DNA of 64,000 bases, taken from contig NZ_JBEDYP020000013.1 in assembly GCF_040117685.2 (NCBI RefSeq), positions 62,001 through 126,000 of the forward strand. The letters are read 5' to 3'. Both the position numbers and the translations under genes were made by a program. The DNA comes from Gracilimonas sp040117685 (GTDB lineage Bacteria; Bacteroidota; Rhodothermia; Balneolales; Balneolaceae). Positions 52,584 through 61,533 of this stretch are shown here, piece after piece. Under the pieces are notes generated by a model. The model had not been told where the DNA came from, searched no databases, and was given only the letters and a program-made list of their open reading frames with translations. Positions within the stretch are counted from its first letter, which is position 1, and every line of letters begins with the position of its first letter.

Positions 52584-53735
52584 ATGGCTATTCACTACAT
52601 CACTAAGAATTCTGATCTCCAAAAGCTCACTTCAAACCTGCAAGGTCTAAAGGAATTCGCCATAGATTTAGAGTTTGATCGAAACCGTTATCGCTATGGG
52701 TTCAATATGTGCCTGATGCAGGTTTATGATGGAACTGATTGCTACCTGGTAGACCCGCTCAGTGAGGGTTTGGATATCCAAACCATTTTCCCGGCCATTG
52801 AAAACCCAGAGGTTCAGAAAGTCGTTTTTGCTTTTGGGGAAGACCTGCGGCTTCTGCATTCTTTAGGGTGTTTTCCCAAGAACCTGTACGATCTGGACGC
52901 CGCCACCAGTTTGCTAAATTACCAACCTGCTTCGCTGACCAACCTCATCAAAGAGGTGTTGGATGTTGAGGTAAACAGCTCCTCTCAGCAAAGTAACTGG
53001 TGGAAACGACCGCTTTCCGAAAATCAAAAACAATATGCAGCAGATGATGTGATTTATCTGCTCGACTTTAAAGCCAAACTCAACCAGCAAGCTGAAAAGC
53101 AGGGCATTCTTGACTGGATTAGACAAGAGAATGAGGTTTTTGATTACCTGGATTACAGCGATGAGGATCACAACAACCTGATCAAAGAAAAGGACAAAAA
53201 AGACCTGTCTGTTTTTGAGTGGTTCATCTATCGCAGACTGATGGATTTCTTTGATGTAAAGGCCCGTGAATTAAATAAACCTATGTATCACCTGGCAAGT
53301 AAAAAGGTTGTGAGTGACCTGGCCCGGAACCCAAAAAAGGTGTACAGCTGGAAACAAACCAAAGGGGTTTACGGGGGCATTAAGAATGAGAACTTCAAAT
53401 CTCAGCTTCAATCGGCTATTGACTCAGCCATCCACGAAGCTAAGGAAAAAGGCCTGTCTACTTCCCGAAAAGCCATCGAAACTATGACCGGTGAGGAATA
53501 TCGTGCCATGCGTAATGAACAAAACCGAATTAACGATCTGAAGAATAAGCTGCTTTCTCCCATTCAGGATCGGTTAATTTCAGATTTCGGCAAACATGCC
53601 AAATCCTTTATTCTCCCCAACAGGCTCACCAAAGAAATCATAACCGGAGAAACTGAGCTGATGCCTGATTATAAAGCAAAGCTGCTTCGAAGGTATGCCG
53701 AAGAACTGGAGCTGGATTTAAGCGATTATGTTTAA
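52584..53735 (+). CDS. rnd: Ribonuclease D
   Basis: 3'-5' exoribonuclease trimming tRNA and other small RNAs. The 383-residue protein has the DEDDy motifs: FAIDLEF with Asp28 and Glu30, FAFGEDLRL with Asp87, and YAADDV with Tyr151 and Asp155. The C-terminal half contains HRDC-like helices (FEWFIYRRLMDFFDVKARELNKPMYHLASKKVV), as in E. coli RNase D. The start ATG at 52584 leaves a normal N-terminus. Single gene. Confidence 0.93.
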   Translation: MAIHYITKNSDLQKLTSNLQGLKEFAIDLEFDRNRYRYGFNMCLMQVYDGTDCYLVDPLSEGLDIQTIFPAIENPEVQKVVFAFGEDLRLLHSLGCFPKNLYDLDAATSLLNYQPASLTNLIKEVLDVEVNSSSQQSNWWKRPLSENQKQYAADDVIYLLDFKAKLNQQAEKQGILDWIRQENEVFDYLDYSDEDHNNLIKEKDKKDLSVFEWFIYRRLMDFFDVKARELNKPMYHLASKKVVSDLARNPKKVYSWKQTKGVYGGIKNENFKSQLQSAIDSAIHEAKEKGLSTSRKAIETMTGEEYRAMRNEQNRINDLKNKLLSPIQDRLISDFGKHAKSFILPNRLTKEIITGETELMPDYKAKLLRRYAEELELDLSDYV

Positions 53736-53802
53736 CAATCCCGGTATCATTGAATTCTATCAAATGAATCTGGCCTGACAAAGTATCGGCTTTATCAGAG
53801 CT

Positions 53803-54417
53803 CTATTCGCCAAACATTTCTTCATAATCCCTGATAGAAGCTTCGATTACTTTGTAAGCATGATCAGCATCAAAAATTCCCTGCACATACACATCATTCT
53901 GATTTTTGCCGGGGATCAGTTTATAGGTTCCGAAATAGTGACGCAACCGTTCAATCAGCACCGGTGGTAAATCATTTACGCTGTTGATGTTGCTGTAATA
54001 GGTATCATTATCCAGCACTGAAATAATCTTATCATCCGCTTCGTCATGATCTACCATATGCAATCCACCGATAACGCGGGCACTTAAAATAACCTCGTTC
54101 CGGTCAATCGGGCGTTCACTCAATACGCAAATGTCCAGCGGATCCCCGTCCCCTTTTACATCATCTTTCGACAGTTCACCTACATGATTCCCGCAGTAGG
54201 TTCGGGGAATAAATCCATATAAAGAAGGCGGAAGTGAGGAACTTCGTTGAGGACGATCTACCCGCATGTAGCCGGTTTTCTTGTCCACTTCGTACTTAAT
54301 GGTATCAAAAGGGGTGAGTTCAATGAAGGCGTTTACAATCTTTGGCTGATCTTCGCCTACTTCCAGTCCGTGCCACGGATGCGGCCTCCACCGGAAAAAA
54401 GGATTGGGAAAATTCAT
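53803..54417 (-). CDS. ppa: Inorganic pyrophosphatase (family I)
   Basis: Hydrolyses pyrophosphate to drive biosynthesis. The 204-residue protein has the metal-binding signature DGDPLDICVL with Asp90, Asp92 and Asp95, and KYEVDKKTGYMRVDRPQ, the substrate-binding segment. The N-terminus (MNFPNPFFRWRPHPWHGLEVG) is longer than in E. coli, as in many Bacteroidota enzymes. Start ATG at 54417. The gene is preceded by a heptamer array and a long inverted repeat. Confidence 0.95.
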   Translation of the reverse strand: MNFPNPFFRWRPHPWHGLEVGEDQPKIVNAFIELTPFDTIKYEVDKKTGYMRVDRPQRSSSLPPSLYGFIPRTYCGNHVGELSKDDVKGDGDPLDICVLSERPIDRNEVILSARVIGGLHMVDHDEADDKIISVLDNDTYYSNINSVNDLPPVLIERLRHYFGTYKLIPGKNQNDVYVQGIFDADHAYKVIEASIRDYEEMFGE

Positions 54418-54469
54418 AGCTCGGTGATGAGTGTTAGAACTTTGGTTTCGTTCAAGGTAAAACTATATG

Positions 54470-54504
54470 GAACAGCGAACAAGGAACATCGAACTTTGAA
54501 GGGT
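54470..54504. repeat. Heptamer array (GAACNNN)
   Basis: GAAC recurs at 54470, 54477, 54484 and 54491, followed by GAAG at 54498: five units with an exact 7-bp spacing but variable last three bases. It is just upstream of ppa. Confidence 0.65.
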
Positions 54505-54538
54505 GAGCTATTCCTTATCAATACCTTTAAAAATGGCG

Positions 54539-54608
54539 CAAGCGTCCGCTTTTGCCATGTTTAATTCAGCTTATTTGGCCTTTTCCAGCTTGTCCAAGCG
54601 GACGCTTG
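54539..54608. repeat. Long inverted repeat upstream of ppa
   Basis: CAAGCGTCCGCTT (54539-54551) and AAGCGGACGCTTG (54596-54608) are perfect 13-bp inverted arms around a 44-nt loop. Such CAAGCGTCCGCTT-type words are common as intergenic repeats in this phylum as far as I recall, but only this pair was seen here. Confidence 0.7.
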
Positions 54609-54671
54609 AACTATTTATGGTTGAACCGTTTTTGACTATAAGCTAAATCTTTCAACCCCGAAATTTGTAGC

Positions 54672-54711
54672 CAATAAAAAACCCCGACTGGCGGTTCAGC
54701 CAATCAGGGTT
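54672..54711 (-). terminator. Intrinsic terminator after nrdJ
   Basis: On the minus strand, a stem between AAACCCTGATTGGC and GCCAGTCGGGGTT (with G-U pairs) is followed by TTTTTTATTGG. It lies about 100 bp after the nrdJ stop. Confidence 0.8.
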
Positions 54712-54743
54712 TATCCTGTTCTCCATGAAAGTCGTTATTCTTT

Positions 54744-54815
54744 TTCGTTATTGGGGTATTAGTTATTCGTTAATGGTGAATCCAATCAACCATTAACGAA
54801 TTAACCAATAACGAA
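54744..54815. repeat. Imperfect inverted heptamer/octamer array ending at the nrdJ stop
   Basis: Left words TTCGTTA, TTGGGGTA, TTAGTTA, TTCGTTA, ATGGTGA (54744 onwards) are mirrored by ATTAACG, AATTAACC, AATAACG, AAC on the right (ending 54815). The right part touches the nrdJ stop codon (54816-54818). The unit is 7 bp with occasional 8. Confidence 0.75.
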
Positions 54816-57800
54816 CTAGCTACAGCCAGTAGTAGACCCACAGGTGATACACTTCATGCAGGTTCCGTTTCGAACCATGGTCATGCTGCCGCATTCGGGG
54901 CAGGATTCACCCGTATAGCCCATTTGTTTGGCTTGGTCGTATTCACTTTCGTAGCTGTCGTCTTTTGCCGCTTTCTGCTGAACCTGAGCACTTTCGCTGG
55001 TATCAACAGCGGCAGGTTCGGGCTCAGCTACGGTCTTTTTTGCGACAGCATCTGATGATGATGCATTGGGGGCTTTCGCCTCGGTCTGTGTGTCCGCTTT
55101 GGCTTCTGCCTGGGCATCAGCGGTCGGACGTAAATTTCGGGTTTCGATTTGCTCGGCCGGCACATGCGCCAGGTCTTCCCGGCCCAGGTAGGTAACCGCC
55201 AGTTCACGGAAAATGTAATCAATAACAGATGTACTCATCTTCACGTGGGGGTTTCCGTTTACCATACCGCTTGGCTCAAACTTGGTGAATACAAAAGCAT
55301 CCACAAATTCTTCCAGAGGCACTCCGTGCTGCAGTCCCAAAGAAATGGAGATCGCAAAGCAGTTCAGCAGACTTCGGAAAGCGGCGCCTTCACGGTGCAT
55401 ATCAATAAAGATTTCACCCAGCTGACCGTTTTCATATTCTCCGGTTCTCAGGTAAACACTTTGGCCGCCAATTTTTACTTTCTGCGTGTATCCTTCGCGT
55501 CGGAACGGAAGTCGCTGACGACGAGCCACATACTTGTGGATGATACGCTCGGCCACTTCAAGCACTTTATCCTGTGCCATAGTGGTTTCGGCATCGGCCG
55601 GTGCTTCCTCTTCTTCGTCAATTTCCTCCAGCACATCCGCCATAGAGTTCAGTGGCTGACTGAGTTTTGAACCGTCACGATACAGCGCATTCGCTTTCAA
55701 CATCATTTCCCACGAATCCATGTAAGCGTCCTTCATATCTTCGATGGTCGCCTCATTCGGCAGGTTGATGGTTTTCGAAATAGCGCCGGAAAGGAATGGC
55801 TGAGCGGCAGCCATCATACGAATATGTCCTTTTGCAGAAATAAACCGTGTTCCGATTCGGCCACAACGGTTGGCGCAATCGAATACGGCGTAATCTTCTT
55901 CTTTCAAATGCGGAGCTCCTTCAACCGTCATAGTTCCGCATACATAATCGTTGGCTTCCTGGATTTGATCTCTGCTGAATCCAAGGTAGCGCAGCATATC
56001 AAAGTTCATATCGTTGAGCTGCTCTTCGGTAATATCCAGTACATCCTTGCAGAAGTCCTCACCCAGCGTCCACTGATTGAATGCAAACTTGATGTCAAAA
56101 CTTCCCGGCAGTGCTTCGTTGATCGCATCAATTTGTGTATCAGTGAAACCTTTTTCACCCAGTGTTTCCGGGTTAATGTGCGGACAGCCTTCTACCGAGC
56201 CTGCTCCTTTCGCGTAATTGATGATATCTTCCGATTCCTTGGCAGAATATCCGAGATTCTTAAGCGCTTTGGGTACCGCCTGGTTGATAATCTTGAAGTA
56301 ACCGCCACCGGCCAGCTTCTTGAACTTCACCAGGGCAAAGTCCGGCTCAATTCCGGTAGTATCACAATCCATCACCAAACCAATGGTTCCGGTTGGTGCA
56401 AGCACGGTAACCTGTGCATTTCGGTATCCGTGTTTCTCACCCAGCTTTAGTGCTTTGTCAGAAGCTTTCTTCGCAGCTTTCACCAGGTAATCCGGGCAGA
56501 TCGAAGCATCGATGCCCATCGGCTTCACCGTTAGGCCTTCATACTCTTCAGGGTCAGCATTGTATGCGGCACGCCGGTGATTCCGAATCACCTTGAGCAT
56601 ATGCTCTTTGTTACGCTCATATCCATCAAAGGTGCCGAGTTCTTTCGCCATTTCAGCTGAAGTAGCGTAAGAAGTCATATGCATAGTTGCGGTAACGGCA
56701 CCGGCAACAGCAGCTCCTTCCTCGCTGTCGTATGGAAGTCCTTGTACCATCAGCGCAGCACCGATGTTGGCATAACCCAACCCAAGCGTGCGGAATACAT
56801 ACGATAGCTCCGCAATTTCTTTAGATGGAAATTGAGCCATCAATACCGAAATCTCCAGCACTACCGTCCAGATTCGGGAAGCATATTCCAGCGACTCGAT
56901 ATCAAATTCTTTGTACTCATCTCCTTTGAAGTATTTCATCAGGTTCAAAGAAGCCAGGTTACAAGCGGTGTTGTCCAGAAACATGTATTCCGAGCAAGGG
57001 TTACTTGCGTTGATCGGGCCATCTTCGGGGCACGTATGCCATTCGTTGATGGTATCATGATACTGGGTTCCGGGGTCGGCGCAAGACCATGCCGCATAGG
57101 CAATGTCGTCCCAAAGTTCACGGGCCTTCATCGTTTTCATCGGCTCAGGCTCTCTGCCTTCTTCAGCAGCATTATCCTTTTCAACCCGGCCGTACAAGTG
57201 CCAGTCTTTGTCTTCCTTCACAGCTTTCATGAAAGAGTTTGGCACACGAACGGAGTTGTTGGAATTCTGACCACTTACGGTTGAATAAGCTTCTGAATTC
57301 CAGTCGGTGTCGTAAGTATCAAATTCAAGATCGGTGAAACCCTGTGCTGCCAGCTGAATCACGCGCTCTATATAATTAAGAGGAACCTGATTTCTCTTGG
57401 CTTTTCGGATTTCTGCAGCCAGCTCTTTGTTTTTCAGCGGGTCGCGACTCATCGCTCCGTTGAATGTACGTCCTTCAATCTCAACCGGTGTGTGGCACAG
57501 CTTAATGATATTCTTAAGGTGCTTCTGCACTGTTTTTGATCCGGCTACCAAAGCGGCTACTTTCTGTTCTTCACGAACTTTCCAGTTGATATACTCTTCA
57601 ATATCCGGGTGGTCCAGATCTAACGTTACCATCTTGGCTGCACGTCGGGTAGTGCCTCCTGACTTAATGGCACCGGCAGCCCGGTCACCAATTTTCAGGA
57701 AACTCATTAGTCCTGAACTTCTTCCTCCGCCACTCAATGGCTCATCGGCTCCGCGAATTTTTGAGAAGTTACTTCCGGTTCCGGATCCGTATTTAAACAG

Positions 57801-58472
57801 CCGCGCTTCGCGGGTCCACAGATCCATAATACCGCCTTCATTCACCAGGTTATCATCCACACTCTGGATAAAGCAGGCATGTGGTTGCGGATGAGTGTAA
57901 GCATCCTCTGATTTTTTGAGCTCTCCGGTTTTACCGTCCACATAATAATGGCCTTGTGCCGGACCGTTAATTCCATATGCCCAGTGCAGCCCGGTGTTGA
58001 ACCATTGCGGACTGTTAGGTGCAGCCATTTGATTGGCCAGCATGCAGGCTAATTCATCGTAAAAAACTTTCGCATCATCCTCGCTGTCAAAATAGTCGTG
58101 CTTCCACCCCCAATAGGTCCAACATCCCGCCAAACGATGAAAGACCTGCTTACTATCAATTTCATGTGAATAACGTTCTTCTTCGGGTAGATCTTTGAGT
58201 GCCTTTTCGTCAGCTTCAGATCGCTGCAACCATTTGGGCACTCCCTTTTCTTTAACTTTCTTCAGTTTCGCAGGAACTCCGGCCTTGCGGAAATATTTCT
58301 GAGCGATAACATCGGTGGAAACCTGGGACCAGCTTTCAGGAACCACAACGCCTTCCATATGGAAAACCTGGGAGCCGTCCGGGTTTTTAATTTCTGAGGT
58401 GCGTGTTGCAAATTCGATGTCGTCAAATGGAGTCTTCCAGTCCGACTTAGTATAGAAGCGAGTAAATTTCAT
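54816..58472 (-). CDS. nrdJ: Adenosylcobalamin-dependent ribonucleotide reductase (class II)
   Basis: Reduces ribonucleotides to deoxyribonucleotides using B12. The 1218-residue protein is a long class II enzyme: an N-terminal domain, the (alpha/beta)10 barrel with NPCSEYMFLDNTACNLASLN and LAPTGTIGLVMDCDTTG, and a C-terminal Cys4 zinc-ribbon-like end (CPECGSM...CMKCITCG, residues 1191-1214) that supplies the reducing cysteines. Between barrel and tail lies a low-complexity Ala/Glu/Lys linker (about 1120-1180). A BtuB-like receptor with a cobalamin riboswitch is the next gene upstream. No B12 box precedes nrdJ itself, but four DnaA boxes do. Four long frames on the opposite strand are shadows. 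Confidence 0.95.
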   Translation of the reverse strand: MKFTRFYTKSDWKTPFDDIEFATRTSEIKNPDGSQVFHMEGVVVPESWSQVSTDVIAQKYFRKAGVPAKLKKVKEKGVPKWLQRSEADEKALKDLPEEERYSHEIDSKQVFHRLAGCWTYWGWKHDYFDSEDDAKVFYDELACMLANQMAAPNSPQWFNTGLHWAYGINGPAQGHYYVDGKTGELKKSEDAYTHPQPHACFIQSVDDNLVNEGGIMDLWTREARLFKYGSGTGSNFSKIRGADEPLSGGGRSSGLMSFLKIGDRAAGAIKSGGTTRRAAKMVTLDLDHPDIEEYINWKVREEQKVAALVAGSKTVQKHLKNIIKLCHTPVEIEGRTFNGAMSRDPLKNKELAAEIRKAKRNQVPLNYIERVIQLAAQGFTDLEFDTYDTDWNSEAYSTVSGQNSNNSVRVPNSFMKAVKEDKDWHLYGRVEKDNAAEEGREPEPMKTMKARELWDDIAYAAWSCADPGTQYHDTINEWHTCPEDGPINASNPCSEYMFLDNTACNLASLNLMKYFKGDEYKEFDIESLEYASRIWTVVLEISVLMAQFPSKEIAELSYVFRTLGLGYANIGAALMVQGLPYDSEEGAAVAGAVTATMHMTSYATSAEMAKELGTFDGYERNKEHMLKVIRNHRRAAYNADPEEYEGLTVKPMGIDASICPDYLVKAAKKASDKALKLGEKHGYRNAQVTVLAPTGTIGLVMDCDTTGIEPDFALVKFKKLAGGGYFKIINQAVPKALKNLGYSAKESEDIINYAKGAGSVEGCPHINPETLGEKGFTDTQIDAINEALPGSFDIKFAFNQWTLGEDFCKDVLDITEEQLNDMNFDMLRYLGFSRDQIQEANDYVCGTMTVEGAPHLKEEDYAVFDCANRCGRIGTRFISAKGHIRMMAAAQPFLSGAISKTINLPNEATIEDMKDAYMDSWEMMLKANALYRDGSKLSQPLNSMADVLEEIDEEEEAPADAETTMAQDKVLEVAERIIHKYVARRQRLPFRREGYTQKVKIGGQSVYLRTGEYENGQLGEIFIDMHREGAAFRSLLNCFAISISLGLQHGVPLEEFVDAFVFTKFEPSGMVNGNPHVKMSTSVIDYIFRELAVTYLGREDLAHVPAEQIETRNLRPTADAQAEAKADTQTEAKAPNASSSDAVAKKTVAEPEPAAVDTSESAQVQQKAAKDDSYESEYDQAKQMGYTGESCPECGSMTMVRNGTCMKCITCGSTTGCS

Positions 58473-59104
58473 TGGCGTACTTCGTTAGTGTATTAATATT
58501 ATGTTGAAACCTTCGTAGATGAGAGACAATTAAACAAATCCCGATACCTTATCTCCTAAAGAAGTACGAATTAATATAGACGAGCAGAGGTGATTGGGCA
58601 AGAAAAAAATCAAATACTTTTCCACAAAATAGGGGACTTATCCACATCTGTGATTTTGGTATTTCCTATCATGCAAATTCAACTTATAAAATTGTATTTT
58701 TCATTATACATTTTATTGTAAAATAAACTATTCCCTTCTAAGAGATTCAAAAAAAAAGCTAATAAAATTATTTAAAAGGCAATTAATCAATGATCAGCTG
58801 TTCAGCAAAGAAGAAAAGTTATCCACACTCTATTCTCTATTCAGAATTGATAATTCTATTTTTATATAATTATTATTCAAATTTAAATGAATAATAATCA
58901 TAGCAAAGTATAGTAAATTATTTAAGCGTGTACCTGATCAATATTACTTATATAGTTCTATTAAATAGAAAGTAATGTTTGTAAAAATATCGGCAGGCAA
59001 TCGTCAGAGGGGTATTACTAAAAAACGGGTGAAAAAATCCCGGGCGTCAATTCGAATGACTCAACGCCCGGTTTCTTTCAGCTAAAATTTTTATCCACAA
59101 AGCA
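58473..59104. promoter_or_regulatory. AT-rich region with DnaA-box cluster (possible oriC or nrdJ control region)
   Basis: This 632-bp gene-free stretch holds three perfect TTATCCACA boxes (58638-58646, 58819-58827, 59091-59099) and one TTTTCCACA (58618-58626, fits TTWTNCACA), all on the plus strand. Between them lie AT-rich blocks (58681-58800, 58860-58960), including a perfect 11-bp inverted repeat at 58869-58879/58888-58898. DnaA is known to control nrdAB in E. coli through such boxes, and origins share the same layout. No dnaA, rpmH or gidA gene is nearby. The nrdJ promoter also lies here; no strong sigma-70 pair is clear. Confidence 0.7.
59031..59071 (-). terminator. Intrinsic terminator after the BtuB-like gene
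   Basis: On the minus strand CCGGGCGT/ACGCCCGG arms (59071-59064, 59047-59040) are followed by GATTTTTTCACC, about 35 bp past the receptor stop. Confidence 0.85.
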
Positions 59105-60961
59105 TCAGAATGAGAATTTAATTCCACCTTTAAAATAAAATCCCGGAGTATTAAAACCGTACACTTCTGTGTAGTCTGCATTCAGAAGGTTATTCAGAGA
59201 AGCAAAGACGGTAAGCTGATCTTCCAGTAACTGATATTGAGTATTGGCATTAAGCAATACATAACTATCAAGCTCTACCTCTTCGGTGGAAAATGTATCA
59301 GTGTTGAAATAAATATCATTCCGCTTGCCTACAAACTGACCGCTCAGGTTTATGCTAAAATCAGAAGATAGTTGCTGATTCAGATTCACCCCAAAATTAT
59401 GATCGGGTCTGCGAATCAGATTATCTGTCTTTTCCCCATTTTGTGTAATTGCACCGTCCAGGTAATTATAAAAAACCTCAACCATCGTTTGGTTCTGCTT
59501 ATAACCCACCGACAATTCAATACCGGAGTCATTCTGCTCGTTCACATTTATGTATCCCTGGTTGCCGCTGTAAGAAATTAAATCTTCAATGGTTCTTCGG
59601 AAATAGATAGCTGAAGCGGATATTCTTCCACCCAATAATTCCAATTCTACGCCAGTATCTAACGTCAGGCTTTGCTGAGGTTTTAATTCGGTGTTTGCGC
59701 CAAACGGGCCGAATAATTCATTGAGGGTTGGAGCTTTGAATCCTGAACTTACCGACGCTAGTAACTTAATTTCTTCCGTGATGTTATAAACCGGAGCTAC
59801 GTTAAACGTCCAGTTACTTCCATATTCAGAATGATTGTTGAGCCTGAGCCCAAGCTCACCATTCAACCCAAATCCGGATCGAAGGAATGCTGTTACGTAA
59901 GGACTCAAAATCTGAGACCCTTCATCAATTCCATCCAGCTGAAAATTTAAACTCTGAACATTAAACCCGGCAAGCAGCCTTACTTTCTCAAACTGGTTAT
60001 AGATACCGTATAGGTCTGAATTGAATAAAGAGGCTTCAGGATTGAATACTCCGAAGCCATCGGTAAACTTCCTCTCCGTTTGGGTGAATGTTGCCGCTTC
60101 TTTAATCTCAAAGTTATCACCTTTAAAGCTGATTCGGGCACCGGTATTCAAAAGATCGGCTTCATAGCGGTTATCTGCATCCGAAAAAGCACCTGCGTCA
60201 TAATCTCCATCGTATTGGGAGTAGTTCAAAAATGGAGTTATTGTTAATCTGTCTATAGGCTTAATGGACACCTGTGTATTGATGGCATTTCTCTCAAAAC
60301 CATCTTTTGTAAAGCTTGCTCCGTTCTGAGGTTCAGCTTCCGAAATCCCATCTGTCTGAGTACGGGTCAGGTTCACGGTATAATCGATGATATCAGAACT
60401 GCCGCTGGCCCCAAGCTCCCACTCATTAGTGTTAAACGAACCATAAGATGCTTTTCCGTTTATATTAAAAGTCCCGGACTCGCTTTTCTTTGTAATGATA
60501 TTAATAACTCCGGCTATGGCATCCGAACCATAGAGCGTACTCATGCTTCCCTTTACAATTTCGATGCGTTCTACATTTTCCAAGGGTAAAAGGCGAAGGT
60601 CAAATGCCCCTCCCTCTCCGGATGGATCGGTAACCGGAAAACCATCAATAAGAATGAGGGTAAACTGCGTTGATGCTCCGCGAAGATACACCGATTTGTC
60701 TTTGCCGGGACTTGATGCCGCCCCATTTATGGTGATTCCATTCTGCTGATTCAACAATTCAGAAATGGATAAACCGGAGTGTCGTTCAATTTCTTCCCGT
60801 TCAATGACCGTTACAGGTTTTGTTGTTTCGCGATCGGTTGTAGGGGTTTTGGATGCCGTTATTACTACTTCTCCTAAATCGAGGGTGTCGGTAACTTGTG
60901 CATAGATATTATTTGAAACCGCCAGTAAAAATATGATGGACAGCGTAAGTAAGTGCTTCAT
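59105..60961 (-). CDS. btuB: BtuB-like TonB-dependent cobalamin receptor
   Basis: The 618-residue receptor has a signal peptide (1-21, ending IYAQ), a TonB-box-like segment DLGEVVITA (28-36), a plug domain with VYLRGASTQFTLILIDGFPVTDPSGEGGAFDL and GSMSTLYGSDAIAGVINIITKK (as in BtuB SDAIGGVVNIIT), and a 22-strand barrel ending in SF. Substrate call as B12 rests on the cobalamin riboswitch in its 5' leader (61138-61323) and on the B12-dependent reductase downstream; the barrel alone could also be another siderophore receptor. btuF/C/D are not in the window. Confidence 0.88.
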   Translation of the reverse strand: MKHLLTLSIIFLLAVSNNIYAQVTDTLDLGEVVITASKTPTTDRETTKPVTVIEREEIERHSGLSISELLNQQNGITINGAASSPGKDKSVYLRGASTQFTLILIDGFPVTDPSGEGGAFDLRLLPLENVERIEIVKGSMSTLYGSDAIAGVINIITKKSESGTFNINGKASYGSFNTNEWELGASGSSDIIDYTVNLTRTQTDGISEAEPQNGASFTKDGFERNAINTQVSIKPIDRLTITPFLNYSQYDGDYDAGAFSDADNRYEADLLNTGARISFKGDNFEIKEAATFTQTERKFTDGFGVFNPEASLFNSDLYGIYNQFEKVRLLAGFNVQSLNFQLDGIDEGSQILSPYVTAFLRSGFGLNGELGLRLNNHSEYGSNWTFNVAPVYNITEEIKLLASVSSGFKAPTLNELFGPFGANTELKPQQSLTLDTGVELELLGGRISASAIYFRRTIEDLISYSGNQGYINVNEQNDSGIELSVGYKQNQTMVEVFYNYLDGAITQNGEKTDNLIRRPDHNFGVNLNQQLSSDFSINLSGQFVGKRNDIYFNTDTFSTEEVELDSYVLLNANTQYQLLEDQLTVFASLNNLLNADYTEVYGFNTPGFYFKGGIKFSF

Positions 60962-61137
60962 GAATCTTGTATTAAATTTTTTGAGTTACTTTGGGCGGGT
61001 AAAGAACTTCCTTCTGAATGATATACAGTAATCCCATGAACCAGGAATCAGTGTGTGGGAAACAGAATAAAATTCAGAGCTAAAAGCATGATTGTTCAGC
61101 TGCACATCCTTTTACCCGAAAGAGGTGCATCGGTTAA

Positions 61138-61323
61138 ATGATGGCAGGTCTCCTGGCTTCTCCGATTGCAGCGCCTTCCCGTCTCATAAAAGAAACAGTG
61201 GCAAAGGTGAGGCTGCACTTCATCCGCCTGGTGGCGAATTCGGATTACAGTTGCGGGAACAGCTCTCGTTTCTCACGAGATTCCCTTTTAACTCTGGGTG
61301 ATGACACACATCTACCCGAGACC
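61138..61323 (-). promoter_or_regulatory. Cobalamin riboswitch controlling the BtuB-like gene
   Basis: Read on the minus strand, the leader has the hallmarks of the cobalamin riboswitch: GGTCTCGGGTA at the 5' end (about 61323), the conserved GCTGTTCCCGCAACTGTAA segment, GCCACTG, GGGAAGGC, and the B12 box GCCAGGAGACCTGCC at 61157-61143. The receptor start lies 177 nt further, so an expression platform for translation or termination control fits in 60962-61137; I see a possible TGCACCT/AGGATGTGCA stem but not a clear terminator. Confidence 0.93.
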
Positions 61324-61533
61324 ATCATTAATTCGCTGCTAAACTAAATACATTTTAAGTTAAATCAAATGCTGATTTTCTGTAAACCACTCTGATGCAT
61401 CGCGATATAAGCCTCACGGGTACCTTGTAAAAAATGGACAATTCCATATCTAACATTGACTTAGTCTTTCTTTCTGTTCATAATCCCTTCCTGTATTAGT
61501 TGGCTATAATTTTACTCAGAAAAGAAGGACATC

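Noticed and set aside
55149..57894. Several long open frames antisense to nrdJ
   Set aside because: All fall inside the highly conserved nrdJ coding region; composition is that of complementary codons, no family recognised.
58473..59104. Cobalamin riboswitch upstream of nrdJ
   Set aside because: No B12 box or matching core was found; the only riboswitch lies upstream of the BtuB-like gene.
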